Part shown: positions 48,991 to 60,888 of the stretch, one piece after another
How positions within the stretch are numbered: position 1 is the first letter of the stretch
Layout: every line of letters begins with the position of its first letter
NCBI RefSeq assembly: GCF_022201045.2
Contig: NC_068562.1
Location: forward strand, 8,910,001-8,974,000
Source: Citrus sinensis
Lineage: Eukaryota; Streptophyta; Magnoliopsida; Sapindales; Rutaceae
DNA: 64,000 bases
Direction of reading: 5' to 3'
Notes under the pieces: model-generated
What the model was told of the DNA's origin: nothing
Database searches by the model: none
What the model saw: the letters and a program-made list of their open reading frames with translations, nothing else
Position numbers and translations under genes: made by a program

Positions 48991-50371
48991 TTAATAGTCA
49001 TTAGATAGGGGTGCATGTTCAGAGTGCATGAACACATTGCCATAGATGAGCCCGGCAAGGCCACCGCCAATGAGAGGGCCAACCCAGTAGATCCAGTTGT
49101 CCTGAAAGTTGCCGCTGGCAACGGCAGGCCCGAAGGAACGGGCCGGGTTCATGGAACCACCGGAGAATGGGCCGGCGGCCAGGATGTTGGCACCGACAAT
49201 GAAACCGATGGCAATGGGTGCAATGGTGCCCAATGATCCCTTCTTGGGGTCAGCTGCCGTGGCATAGACCGTGTAGACCAAACCAAATGTGATGATGATC
49301 TCCATCACAACTCCTTCAATGGCTCCAACTCCAGCAGCAACATTGTGGGTAGGAACTGCCTGTATAATCCACGTAACAAAAACCAAGTTATAATAGTTTA
49401 CGTTTTGCCCCCCCTCAAGTTTATTTACTCTTATGTCATCACCCTTTCAAGATTATGGTTCCTTTAATTGCCTTAATAAAGTAGCATTATTTTAAAAAGA
49501 ATCATGGGAACAGAAGAAAAACGTTGGGGGACCGAAAGAAAAAGTTGTGACCCTTTGCGTTTTGCCTCGGCAAGTTTTAATTTTTATGATACGACCGATC
49601 TAAATTTGTTATTTCGCCGTAATGATCCCATTCAAGTTAAATTCTGGTTCTGTCAATATGAAGACATCGCCCATTTTTAGTATGGCTCTCACCCAAGCAT
49701 TGCGCGCTTAACGATGGAATTCTGATGGGATCCGGTGACTTTACGATAAATGGGAATATTACTCTAATCAATAAAATAGTGCATTGTTTTAAAAGGAATA
49801 ACGCAACCAAAAAGATAAACGTGGAATAAATTTTGAAGCATACCAAGCCTCCAGTGACAACTTTGAGGAGGAAGCTGGCAACAATAGAGCCAAGAAGTTG
49901 GGCAATCCAGTAGAAGATGCCAGTGAGGATGGTGATTTGGCCACCAAGAGCCAATCCAAAGGTGACGGCTGGGTTGACGTGGCCACCTGAGATGTTAGCA
50001 CCAATTGCAACTGCGACAAATAGAGCAAATCCATGGCAAATAGCGATGGCTACTAGCCCTGATGGATCAAGTGCTGCATCTGCTGTCATCTTGTCTGTCA
50101 AAAACCAAAAATATATAAAAAAAAAAAATCAAATCACAGTCAATGTGTTTGCATGGCCATCTATTAGTTATCATAATTAGGGTTGGTTTATGTTACAACA
50201 AAGTTTTTTAATTATGTGCTTAAGAGCAAATGAAGATGGAAGATTACTGAAAGCAATGGCCGAGCCAACGCCGGCGAAAACAAAGAGCAAAGTTGAGATA
50301 AACTCAGCAAGATAGGCCTTGAAGGAGCCTAAGCTGAAAGAATCATCGAAGCGGCCGAAGGCAATAGCCAT
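48991..50371 (-). CDS. TIP2-1: Delta-type tonoplast intrinsic protein, aquaporin TIP2
   Basis: Three exons on the minus strand: 50248-50371, 49844-50094, 48991-49359, encoding 247 residues. Six hydrophobic segments and both NPA boxes are present: [12 protein letters not shown] (NPA at 82-84) and [13 protein letters not shown] (196-198, followed by Arg199 of the selectivity filter). The start [20 protein letters not shown] and the loop [20 protein letters not shown] are typical of the delta/TIP2 group. These channels move water, and in some members ammonia, across the vacuolar membrane. The end HAPLSNDY is family-like. At3g16240 (TIP2;1) is the Arabidopsis counterpart in the syntenic block; TIP2;2 or TIP2;3 cannot be separated by eye. 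Confidence 0.97.
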
Positions 50372-50488
50372 TGTTGATCAAGAAAGAGCTAGAGAATAGG
50401 GAAAAAAAAACTCTCTCGAGTCTTTCTTAAGAAGAAGAAGATAAGGTTTTATCTCGATCGAGCACAAAACCCTTTTCAAGGTCACATG

Positions 50489-50496
50489 TATATATA
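50489..50496 (-). promoter_or_regulatory. Candidate TATA box of TIP2
   Basis: The sequence gtatatatac about 120 bp upstream of the TIP2 start codon fits a plant TATA box given a typical 5' leader. Motif match only. Confidence 0.4.
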
Positions 50497-51600
50497 CTAC
50501 CATAAAGCCTATACAACATGACATGAATTTTATAAGATTGTTATTTAGATAGATAAGGTGCTTATTAAATACGTTCATAAGTTTCATACTGTATTATTAT
50601 TGTAGAATTGTATGTATGTTGTTGTTGTAATATAATACTGTTTACATGATCATGTAATGGGCATCAAAGGAGAATAATTATGGAAAGAGGTCAAGTATAT
50701 CCATACATGCATGTCCAATCAAAATTTCTCCCTGAAGTCCTAGCTGTCAATAACGTGCTTTAATGGAAATGTCTAGACGCAAATCAATTATAATTCCATG
50801 TGAGCCAAAGAGAGAGTGGTGAAATGAAAAAAAGGGTGATGGGGTCGTGTGAGCAATTAACCAGATATAAAAAACGGAGGTGCGGGAAATCATGACTAGC
50901 TCCATTTAATTTGGGCCACATATATGCACCGACCACGAGCAAAATTGGTCTTTCAGATTGAAAATGACTAATGAGTGGATAGGATTGTTTGGTGATCAAA
51001 ATTAGTGAGGTTAACGAATTAAGATACAATTATTTGTGTTTTGGGTTTGAATTATGAGGGAGGTGGCCGGCTAAAATGGAGATGATAGCAAGGAATCTTA
51101 AGAACCTTTTTTGTATTTTGGCTGTTGGTTTACTAAGCAAAACTTTGCAAAAGAGGTGGTTTTGATGAACTGTATCATCATTAATGATTTTAAAAATATG
51201 GGTTGTTTGATTTAATTCTTTATTGGAATTTTTCTTCCTTGTAAAGAGGTTTTGTATATCAACTATGTGATTCTATTGTCCTTTTGGGACAGGCCGAAAG
51301 GTGGGTGGCTATGAAAGGTGAATTGGCTATAATTGATACTTCAAACGGTCGATAAAATTTGGACACTTAGCCAAAAGTTTCACTGCTGGATTCTCATTTT
51401 TTGTCTTTCGAGGTTGTCATATGCCAATTTTAGTCCCAGCATCTCAACATAGACCGATATGGCAATATCTACCGAGATGAATGAGAATTTTAGTCTAAAC
51501 ACTTTGCACTCTTTATGCATTTCATACCTAATTTTGCCTCCTCTATTTACATTGATAAAATCTCCAAAATTAGGTAAGAATTTCCATTTGATGCTACTTC

Positions 51601-51626
<26 letters not shown>
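51601..51626. repeat. (AG)13 microsatellite
   Basis: A pure AG run between TIP2 and the ASCC1-like gene. Confidence 0.9.
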
Positions 51627-51631
<5 letters not shown>

Positions 51632-52477
51632 CAATGATGTTGCTTGGGAATGTTGATATGATTCAACACTATTATCTGATTTGGATGCTGCAGCAGATAA
51701 TTCTCATTTCTTTTTACCGCCCATGTTCTGTTGCCTGCTTCGTGCATTGACCATGTCCAAAATTTTCTACATAAATAAACTATAAAAGTCATAGCTGGGG
51801 TCCAATATCTTCAATTATCAAGGGACAACAAAATCATAGCAATTCCATTTTGAGGGTGACTGATAATAACTTTTCCTTAAGTTGTGGTGGGCTCACTTAG
51901 TGAAAAAGGTGTGGATTTTTTTTTTATTTCCCACTTTGCTTTTGGTTAATTAACTGGAACATGATGATGCAAGTATTTGCATCACTTCTCACTTCACTCT
52001 AATTAGGTAAAATTAAGATACATGGGTTATTTAAAAGAGTAATTGATAAAACAGAAGAGATAACAGAGAGGAGTAAAGAAAGTCTAAAAGTGCCAACCCA
52101 AGCGTCCTCATTTTCCGACAAAAGTGATTTTATTGAACTGCTTTCCTCCTTGATTTAATGTTAAGAGAGACTATTTCTCCTTAATCACTTGACGGAAGAA
52201 CATTTCAAGAAACAAATTGATTAAGAGTGCACATTGATTACAAATTTCACTTTTGAATGAGTAACACATCTTGTTTATTACTCATAATGAGCATCAAGGG
52301 TAAATATTATTCTCTCTAAACAAGTTCGAAGCCCGTTTTATTCAGTAATATCTAAGGTGCAAAGGACAAGATTTATAAATTCAGAAGCTAAAACTCAAAT
52401 TTTAAATACATCGGCTTCATTACCCTAAGAGAGTATCTACTGACTGATTCCCACTGGGAAGCTTCAACTTAAATGAG

Positions 52478-55400
52478 TCAGTCTACTTGCATGTTTTCAG
52501 GAAAAGGAATTGAAGCACAACAATGATAAAAACCACTTTCATCGTACACAAATCTTTGTGAAAGATGAGCTTCCTTAATGAGATACTCTCCCCATTCCTT
52601 GGATCCGAACTGCTTGAAAATGTCTCGTGCATCAAAGTAATCAACCCTTCTTGTTCCTTTTCTCCTGCAAAATCCAGTTAAGAATCACTTATCAGCCCAA
52701 CCAGATATAAAGAGAAACCAAATGGTTAATAACTAATAAAAGGAGGGGCAGAGTGGGGGTGGGGGAGAGGAGAGAAAAATGGAACTTGCCTTTTCTTATG
52801 CCTTATATTCATCAGAGTGGCATGCAGCTGCTATTTGGGAAACAACCAACTGTTAGCGATAATTTTCTTCAAACCAAACTGCAATCTAACAATTAAAATG
52901 AAAAGACCCAAAAGCAATGCGAAGCCACTTTGGGGGACTAAATATGGTAAGAAATAAATTTAAAATATAATCCCCTCGCAGCATATGGATAATTAAAACT
53001 GGCTTACTGTTTTGGTACAGAAAGAAGTTTAATTATCACTCTTAGAAACCGTAATTTAAATTGATTAGGTCACAGTACCCATACAAAATGAAGGCAAATT
53101 GAAGCAACATTTTTGTATTTCAGATATAATCAATATAATATTCAGATAAGGCTGAATAATAAACTATAGTCCTTCATGCAGATAAGCTAGAATGCAATCA
53201 TTCAGAAAATATTTTCATCAACCTCTATGCAATAACTCAACTCAATAGGTAGTAGAAACTAGAAAGATATAGTATCAAAATATTATTAATTCAAAATTAA
53301 GAATACATAATAACATACCAAAATCCAGAATAACACGAGATAAACATATTGGAGGCCAAAAGTGAGTATTTTAGAAGGTCATATACTGTACCTTCAACTT
53401 TTTGTTATAATCTCTGTGGAACACAAGTCCAGCTTCGTTAAATGCGTCAATGATGACTTCTACGATGGTTCAAGAAATTTCAAAAGATTCCATTGAATAA
53501 AATTAACAATTAAATTTAATGAAATGATGTAATATTGTTTCATTTTAATTATAAGTGAAGTGCACAGTGGAGCAAAAATTGATGAAACAAAGGCAATCAG
53601 GATACGACATGCATGGAGAAGTCGATCACCATCGCCAATTTCTTCCACAGGCGCATAGAGTATACGAGCTTTATCCTTGGAACCTCTCATTAAATCCTGA
53701 AAACACATAAGGTCAATCATAAACAAGTAACATTATAAGAAACATAAGTGGCTTCCTCCCTTAACCCTCTTGAAGAAAGCAGCTAAGATGCACAATGTAG
53801 ATAAAAGACAGTTCCACACACTGATCCTAGTCTCTCTCTTGACAGAAGATCATACAATCCCATGCCATCATTAAAATGCTCAAAGCAAATTATGCATAGT
53901 GATTAGAAACTTTGAAGATTAAGGACTCATAGATTAATACAGTCAGATAGCACCTCTAACACCTCATACTCAATAAGCATTAAGCACTTAAAAAATTCTA
54001 CAAGCTGCATCCAAAATGGAATACAATCTTACCAGTCCCTTCAGTCTTATAAAGAGAGGACGGTTGTCCAAGGCATCCATCACCTTTGAGGAAATACTCT
54101 GGAGAAAACACAGGAAATTAGACTATCAAGAATCCCACTATTGACTAATAAATATATAATTTAATAGAATTTACCTTCAAGACATTGGTAGCTGCATTAA
54201 CTCGGTCTTTGTTCCACAACTTCAACATCAATACAGTTAAGTGAAATGTTTTTGGTTTAATAAATATGGATTTGTCAATTCCCAAGTCTGTTTGAAATCA
54301 CAAACAGTGAGATTTTTTGTCAGTCGAAGAAAGAGAAAGAACTGATGTCATTGACAAGTACTAATGCAAATGATCTTCAATGAATTTGAAGGAAGACAAT
54401 ATTTACATATGTGAATAAATCCCATCACAAACATGCAACATTTGCACCTGCAAATCACATCGTGTGTGCCTTTGATTCAATGAAAAGAGAAGCTACCAAT
54501 AAACTGAAAATTCTACCTTATTACTCTCTCAGTATAACCATTCTATTTGGGCATATATGAATATCTATATCCACTTCCACAGATTAACTGTAGATTCTAC
54601 ATACCACAAAAAGGATTGTGCAGATTTAAAGCATTAATGCATCACAAAATACAATGGTTCTCACCAGATGAAGTAGAAGGCCTGGATGCTTTAGCTTCAT
54701 AGCCAACAATAGGTATGCTTGTTCTATCCACTTTAACACGTTCACTGTTGTCACCTATGTTAAGTTCAACTGCAACTTTATGTTCTTGGTCTACCTGTTG
54801 CTCCTTTTCTTCACTGTCAGAAGCATCTTCATTTGATTTGCTACCCACATTCTCATCTAGGCATACATCAGTAATTCCCAATATGGTGTTTTGAAAATTA
54901 ACAAGCTTGTCAACCAATTCCGGATGTACAGCCAATGGAAGAGATACAAAGTGAGAGTAGTCAAGACTTGGACTTTCGACTGCCTGTGATACAAGAGAAG
55001 TGTTAAGATATCGTTGATAGCAAGATATCAAAGAGGAAGAAACAATAATAAGTAGGACTTACATAGGAAAGCAAAATAAGTAAAATAATCACAGGCTCTA
55101 TATATTATGAAATAGTTCTTAATAAGTTTATGTTAAACAATGGGAAAAAATTCCTAACAAGAAGTTCAGAGAACCTTTGGAATAATTGAGTAGCTGACAA
55201 AAGTAATAACGGGATTCTTCTATTACCAGTATAATTTTTATTTTTTTTTGCATGATAAACAACAGCTAAGGCATTACTGACCCTAGCTACCCATCCCTCT
55301 CCATTATATAATTTTTCACAGGCATGGCCCAGTTCAATACTGACAAAAAGTGTGCGAAAGAAAAGGTTGACCAGTAAACTAGTACTTGAGTTTTTTCAGC

Positions 55401-58015
55401 AACAAATAATATACACCACACCGTTACAATTTTAATAAACCATAAAGATGTGTCACTAACCTCAGCAATTATAGCTTGTATCTTTTCTGAAGCTTTAGCT
55501 ACACTATCTGTTGAATTGCCTTCAATGACTGCAACAAAAGTAAAAAATACAATACAATAGCATACAGATAACAATCAGATTCCCTAGAAACAGAGTGAAA
55601 ATTTTTCAAATTAGAATACCTGAAACTCAAAATGTTGTAATATATTGTGAAAAATTGTTTAAATAACATCATATTAACCAGATTTAAATTAATTATCAAA
55701 GACCAAGACAACTTACTGATAGAGTCCTCCTTTTTGGATGATGGCAATATAATCTTAACTCCCATCTCCTTTTCAAATTTTTTCTGCGTAGATCCTCTGG
55801 AAGAGGAAGATTGAAGGAATAAGGAACCTACATGTTATTTGAGTCTTAAAAGAGGTTTAGATGCAGAATTTCTTACTCTTTTCCTTTAATAAAACGAATT
55901 ACAGAAGCACCGACCTGCATATCAAGCACAGACAGTGAGATCAAATCTATGAACTTTGGTTTTAACATTACCCTATACATGGTCTTCACAATAACCTTTT
56001 CTATTATGCTAATTGTTTAAAGACATGCTGAATTAAGCAAAGACAACATCTAGCAGATTCAGCAGCCATTTTAACCAAGCAAGCATGTCTTGGTAAAAAC
56101 ATCTTATAGATAAATAGTAAATACATGGAAATGGTTTCCTAGAAGATCTCTAAAAGCATCTGGTTCATCTGTACTAAGCCAGTTAAGCCCAACAAAAATA
56201 GTATAACAGCAGGGAAAGGGCCAACTGAATTATACTCAAGAGGAATAATGAGAAAATCCAGCCATTGAGCAAATGGGTCTCATTTTGAGGCTTATTACTG
56301 ACAGACCAATTTTTTTGCCCCTTTTTTCCAAAACCTAATAATTAAAGTAATACCTCAACTGAAAGTGAATGCCTTTCTGCTGAAGGCACTGGCTCTCCTT
56401 CCAAAGTTTCATCCTTGATGTCATCCAGCGAGGCACTAGAACTCAGAGTCAAGTCAGTTCCTTCATTCACTGCTTCAGCAACCTCCACACCCAGTTGAGC
56501 ATCTGAAACATTGCTTGATATACTGCAGTGCATTTCTTGAATTTGACTTCCATCTTCCGAAACATCCTTTACCAAGCTTTCTAAAAATTGACATCAAAGG
56601 TCCCATCAGCAACATCAAATGTTACTAAACCAACAAAAATCGCATTATTTCTGTTTGAGAGTGAAATACAAAATTCAGTTTCAATCTCTACAAAAAATTA
56701 AAACAAAAAATCAACTGTTAGAAATAAAATATGATATCTACAATGTGACCAGTGTACATTAATATAAAAGGCCAATCCACAATCAGCAGAACACCATCCA
56801 ATGTTGCCAAAGGAGATAAATATTGTATAGTGATAATCAGAAACTATTAAAATGACAGGGTATTTATAGCAATTATCGATTATGAGTTAAGAGTCAATGC
56901 TTTGAACTTAGGTCATATCTGAAAATCTGAAAACTGTTTTTCCGGACAAAAAGCGAGGAGAAAAAAAAGACTGACAAGCAAAGGAAGAATGAAATATGAG
57001 AGGAAAAAGAAACCGTTTCCAGTTTAAGAATCAAGAAATGTGTCACCAGCTTATAGGTATTTTATCATTTAAGGTCCACAATCAAGCTAGTTTGTTTGCA
57101 TCTGCACCGTGTAGCATTTCTATGACCATTAGACAAGGATTAGCAAACAAAAGAATCCAACAAATGATCCATCTGTGATAGCAAACAGTATCATAGGTCA
57201 TGTTGATAAAGACGAAAAAAGAAAGAATAAAACCAAAGACCTTCATTGACACTGGCTTGAGTAGACACAGGTCTCCACACAGGGTTAATTATTTTCTGCT
57301 TCTTGTCCCCGTACACAGCTCCCTGATTATCTCTTGCTCCACCCATTTTCCAGTCACGGCTTAAACTATAATAAGAACAGCCTCCCTGTCATGAGAGCAG
57401 AACAACAAGCAAATGGTTCTAAATCTCCAATTCAGATGCTTACAAGCAATAGTAATAAGACTGTACAAATTAAAACAATTATCTAGGAGAACTGAAAAGA
57501 TTTTTTTTTTTGGTCATTTTTGAAAAAAAAAAAGGATTCTAGAAATTAAAGTACTAAAAAAGAGCAAATATAATCAAATAGTCTCTTTTCTGTCAAGCTT
57601 TCAACAAATCAAAGAGCAAACATGGCCAAACAGCAAAAAACTAGAAAAGGGTACTCAATAATCTATATAAATGATAGTATCATTTTTCACAAAATAAGGT
57701 AATATAACTTCATAAAGTATCATATAAGCAATACATCCATTAACAATTAGCAAAAAGAAATAAGCATATTTGAAACCTGAGAGTGATCAAGCGGCCTCGA
57801 GTTCACATAAGTACTCGTAAACTTCAGCAAACGGTCAACCCGGTCAAGTCTGCATAGTGCAAGCATAGTAAGCTTAAATTCAATAACCAGTAATACCCAG
57901 AAAAGAAAAATACAGATATATAATAGTTTACTTTTGGTTTATTAGATGCGTTTAAAGAAACTGGACAGAACTGATGAGTGTACCTGAAGTGAGCCCTGCA
58001 ACTGCAAGTTAACAT
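52478..58015 (-). CDS. ASCC1-like protein: KH domain plus AKAP7/LigT 2H phosphoesterase domain
   Basis: Fourteen exons on the minus strand: 57984-58015, 57777-57849, 57241-57385, 56354-56580, 55877-55914, 55717-55796, 55461-55528, 54665-54983, 54175-54287, 54033-54098, 53606-53696, 53392-53459, 52790-52827, 52478-52664, about 514 residues. After an acidic N-terminal region comes a KH RNA-binding domain at about 160-221 (VIRFIKGKEGSTQKKFEKEM, with GKEG as the GXXG loop). From about 225 onward is the 2H/LigT fold, with the HxT pair HLT (343-345, FHLTVLML) and HAT (442-444, LHATLMNIRH) that forms the active site of 2'-5' RNA ligase-like phosphoesterases. This order is that of human ASCC1, a subunit of the ASC-1 complex linked to transcription and alkylation repair. 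The Arabidopsis neighbour of TIP2;1 (At3g16230) is of this type. The penultimate intron uses a GC donor. Confidence 0.93.
52665..52789 (-). other. GC-AG intron in the ASCC1-like gene
   Basis: The donor is AAAAG followed by GCAAGT, the classic strong GC-donor consensus, and the acceptor is tttgcag. The join gives HKK-R-RKGTRRVDYFD in frame. Retaining the intron would bring in unrelated sequence. Confidence 0.85.
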
Positions 58016-59178
58016 TCGAGCCCCCTCCCCTGCACGCTGTCAGAAAGTGTGAGAAGGATAATTGTTTCACACGTGTGCAAGTGATGACTCATTACAGGAG
58101 AATGACTAATTTATTATTTTATTTACTTACTTGCGGCCATTTAAGTGGGCTTCTGTTTAATTTGGGCAGCCCATTTATTAACATTTTAATCAAACACTCA
58201 TTATTGAGAGAACAACTCTTTGATGAATATAAGTTATATTATTACATAATTTAACCATGTCCTTATTTTAAATCGTGAGTTAACATAATATAACTAATTG
58301 AATAATTAATCGTGTTAGAAATAGGTTGAGTGTCAAGCACTTCAATAAATCTCAAAACTAAATAAAATTAATAAATAGATTATACAAATCCAATATGTTT
58401 TTGTTGTAATATCATTTCGTGTCACTAATTTGTGTTGCAGTGGTGAGTTTTGTGACGAAATATCAATCATAATTTTTAATAAAAAAATTCTTTTCAGTTT
58501 TTCATTTTATCATTCGATACAGTGCTAATTTACTTTCTATGATTCTTATGTACCTTTCTTAATTCTTTCAATCTAATATTATTGGACAAAAACAGAAATT
58601 TAAAGCAGTAACAAAATGACTTTTCATCAATAAAAAGCCTTTAATTTATTGGTTAATTAGATAACAATATTTTAGCCAAGTAATCTATGCGTTAATTAAA
58701 TTAAAAAATCGAAACCCCTTTACATATTTTATATATCACTATTTGGTCTTATAATTTGTCTCCCGCTTACTCAATTTTCATTATACATCAAATAATGTGT
58801 TACAATTTATGTAAAATTAATTTAATGAAAATTTAAGATCGATTCAAGGAATTTGAAAAACAAAAAAAAAAAGAAAAGAATGAAACTCTTGCCTTTTCTT
58901 TTTTTTTAAAAAAAAAAATTAATTTTCCATATAGGAATTAATGCAGAACCCGGAAGCCCTCGGGATTATCTTATACCATACTTGACAAAGAAGTGAACAG
59001 AAAAAGACTCATTCAAAGACAAAGAAATGAAGCCATGTAGCCTCTATTGAAGAGTACCCAAAGAAACTTGAACAATAAACAAAGAACACCTTAAGAGACA
59101 AAATTCTTCTCGTACGTTAATTATATATCTCCCTCAACATGCAAGACGCCTTGTTGCGGCACTGCAACTTGATCAGCC
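58016..59178. other. Intergenic interval upstream of the ASCC1-like gene
   Basis: AT-rich with poly-A/T runs near 58862-58920. The first 100 bp hold a C-rich patch (ccccctcccctg) that may belong to the ASCC1-like 5' leader. No other gene was recognised. Confidence 0.55.
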
Positions 59179-59415
59179 ATGGTGTGCCTTGGAGTTTTCT
59201 TCGGGTGCAGACGTGCCCATCGTTCAATCAACGACTACGTTGTATCAGCTTTGGCGATCATTGCCATTCTTTCCGGTTTGCGTTTACTTTATTACTCCAT
59301 TTGTCGTTTGTCGAAGAAGGAGAATTCTGATCGTAATGAAGATTCAAATGATGGATTGGAATTTGGAAATGCGCCAGCGCTAGCCAGTGGCTCAAGCCGT
59401 GAAATGCAAAAGTAA
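59179..59415 (+). CDS. Possible small single-pass membrane protein, unrecognised
   Basis: An ORF of 78 residues starts in a good plant context (gccATGgtg). A short basic N-terminus with Cys (CRRAHRS) is followed by a hydrophobic segment YVVSALAIIAILSGLRLLYY at about 20-39, then a basic CRLSKK and an acidic, Ser/Asn-rich tail ending EMQK. This order (hydrophobic helix, positive flank, polar tail) is credible for a small membrane or membrane-anchored protein, but I know no family for it. The only support is composition, so it may be a chance ORF. It lies between the divergent ASCC1-like gene and a MITE at 59902. Confidence 0.4.
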   Translation: MVCLGVFFGCRRAHRSINDYVVSALAIIAILSGLRLLYYSICRLSKKENSDRNEDSNDGLEFGNAPALASGSSREMQK

Positions 59416-59901
59416 TTGTGTTTAATTCCTATATGGGCGTATGAAATTGTATGCTTGGTAACAACAGCATGTGTTTCTCTTTCATTTGAGGCAAAATTAT
59501 TTAGAAAAAAGTGAATTAATTCTCCTGGTCAGTACTTGAGCATATGTAGATACCTGTATTCTCAACTGTGTGAGATGGATTATAATTATTATTCTGTTAA
59601 TTTATTATTTTTCAGGTTTTGCGGGTTCAGGATAAAGATCCAGTACAATTCCAGAATATGCATACAATTTCTAATTAGGTAGTATGAGTGAAGGATTAAA
59701 AATATTGATTATTAGTCTTAAAAATACACGGTTCAGTCAGTATGTGACTTTCACTCATCCAAGAAGCAATTTTGCTGCTTCATTTTATAACACTGCAGAG
59801 AACAAACTTGAAGAAGAAAAGCTCTCTCAAATCTACCTCACAAAGTCCACTGTCGATCAGTTAAACTTTATGAAGCTCCGTTGACAAAACCATAATAATA
59901 A

Positions 59902-60023
59902 GGATCCCGTTATTTTACGTTTAACGTAACGTACATCCACACACAGCAACAATTTTCGTGATAGAGTCCACAATTGTTGTTGTGTGTGGCGTACGTTACG
60001 TTAAACGTAAAGTAGCACCAGCC
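59902..60023. mobile_element. 122-bp foldback MITE, exact 9-bp TSD
   Basis: Inverted arms at about 59913-59954 and 59972-60012 share tttacgtttaacgtaacgta and ccacacac. Ends begin GG and close in CC (GGATCCCG... and ...CACCAGCC). Target copies taataataa at 59893-59901 and 60024-60032 are identical. This gives the third terminal type with a 9-bp duplication. No coding capacity. Confidence 0.87.
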
Positions 60024-60442
60024 TAATAATAACAAACTGCGGCTGCCTTTTCCGGTACTATTTTTTATTATCAAAAGGAGTGACGCACGTGCCAAGCACA
60101 TGGGACTTATTTGACGAGTCCGAGGAACATCAATAACGAAAACGACCGCGTTCGGGACCTTGATATTGATTTTCACCCAACTGTCGCTTTTGCTACTTAT
60201 TTAGCACGTGCTGTTTGATTCTTTCACATATGTATCGAGATATTGTATGCTGGCTACAGCCTTCATGGTTTTACTTTAAGACAATATAATAAATTTTTAC
60301 ATGGTAAATTGGCAAATTAAAATAATTACGTGCAAAGTGTGGCAATCAGTCCAAGAATCGAATTCAATTTACAATTTTTCAAATTACGAAGCACCAAACT
60401 CATGAAATGAGAAACTTTTAATTGGTTCAAATGTGATGTGTT

Positions 60443-60628
60443 GAGTAATGATAGATATTTTAAATTTTTTATCCTAATTTTATAGATGTGTTATTTATTT
60501 AGTGGTTGATAATTTTTTATAAGATTTAACTGAATTAATTATACTTCTCACCAATCAATTGATGAATACCATATTATTTGAGTTAGTTTTTTTAGATAAA
60601 AAATTTAAGATGTATAGCATTATCGTTA
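60443..60628. mobile_element. Decayed MITE related to the GAGTAATG family
   Basis: The left side reads gagtaatgatagatattttaa and, inverted at the right, taatgctatacatcttaa, followed on both sides by attttttatc. The start resembles the GAGTAATGATAC end seen at 47102. No target duplication is preserved, so this is probably an old copy with degraded ends. Confidence 0.5.
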
Positions 60629-60888
60629 TATTCTACTGATAAATTAAAGAGACCGCAAAGAATAATTAATTCAATACTTAAATATTCATCTAAAATATGC
60701 TAGCTAGCTAGCCAGCTAGTTTACGAGAAAATTAAGAAAAATCAACTTTAATTCTTCCTAGCATAATTAATTACATATAAACCATATTATTAATGGTCCA
60801 CATTATCCCTAATTAAACAATTAAACTAAACTGAAGCTAACTAATATACACTAATTTCTTTGCACCAACACGCATTTAGTTACTTAAA

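Larger units (their letters stand above)
50372..52477. other. TIP2 promoter side and intergenic DNA
   Basis: A GA repeat occurs at 51601-51626. No exon series or transposon end was recognised, and short ORFs such as 51459-51656 run through the repeat and are not credible. Confidence 0.55.
59416..60888. other. Intergenic DNA around two MITE-like elements
   Basis: Besides the elements at 59902-60023 and about 60443-60628, this stretch is AT-rich and near 60700-60718 carries a ctagctagctagcc run. The ORF at 59684-59884 has no family features and is left uncalled. Confidence 0.5.

Noticed and set aside
59684-59884. 66-codon ORF
   Set aside because: No start context, domain or splice evidence; ends next to a MITE.
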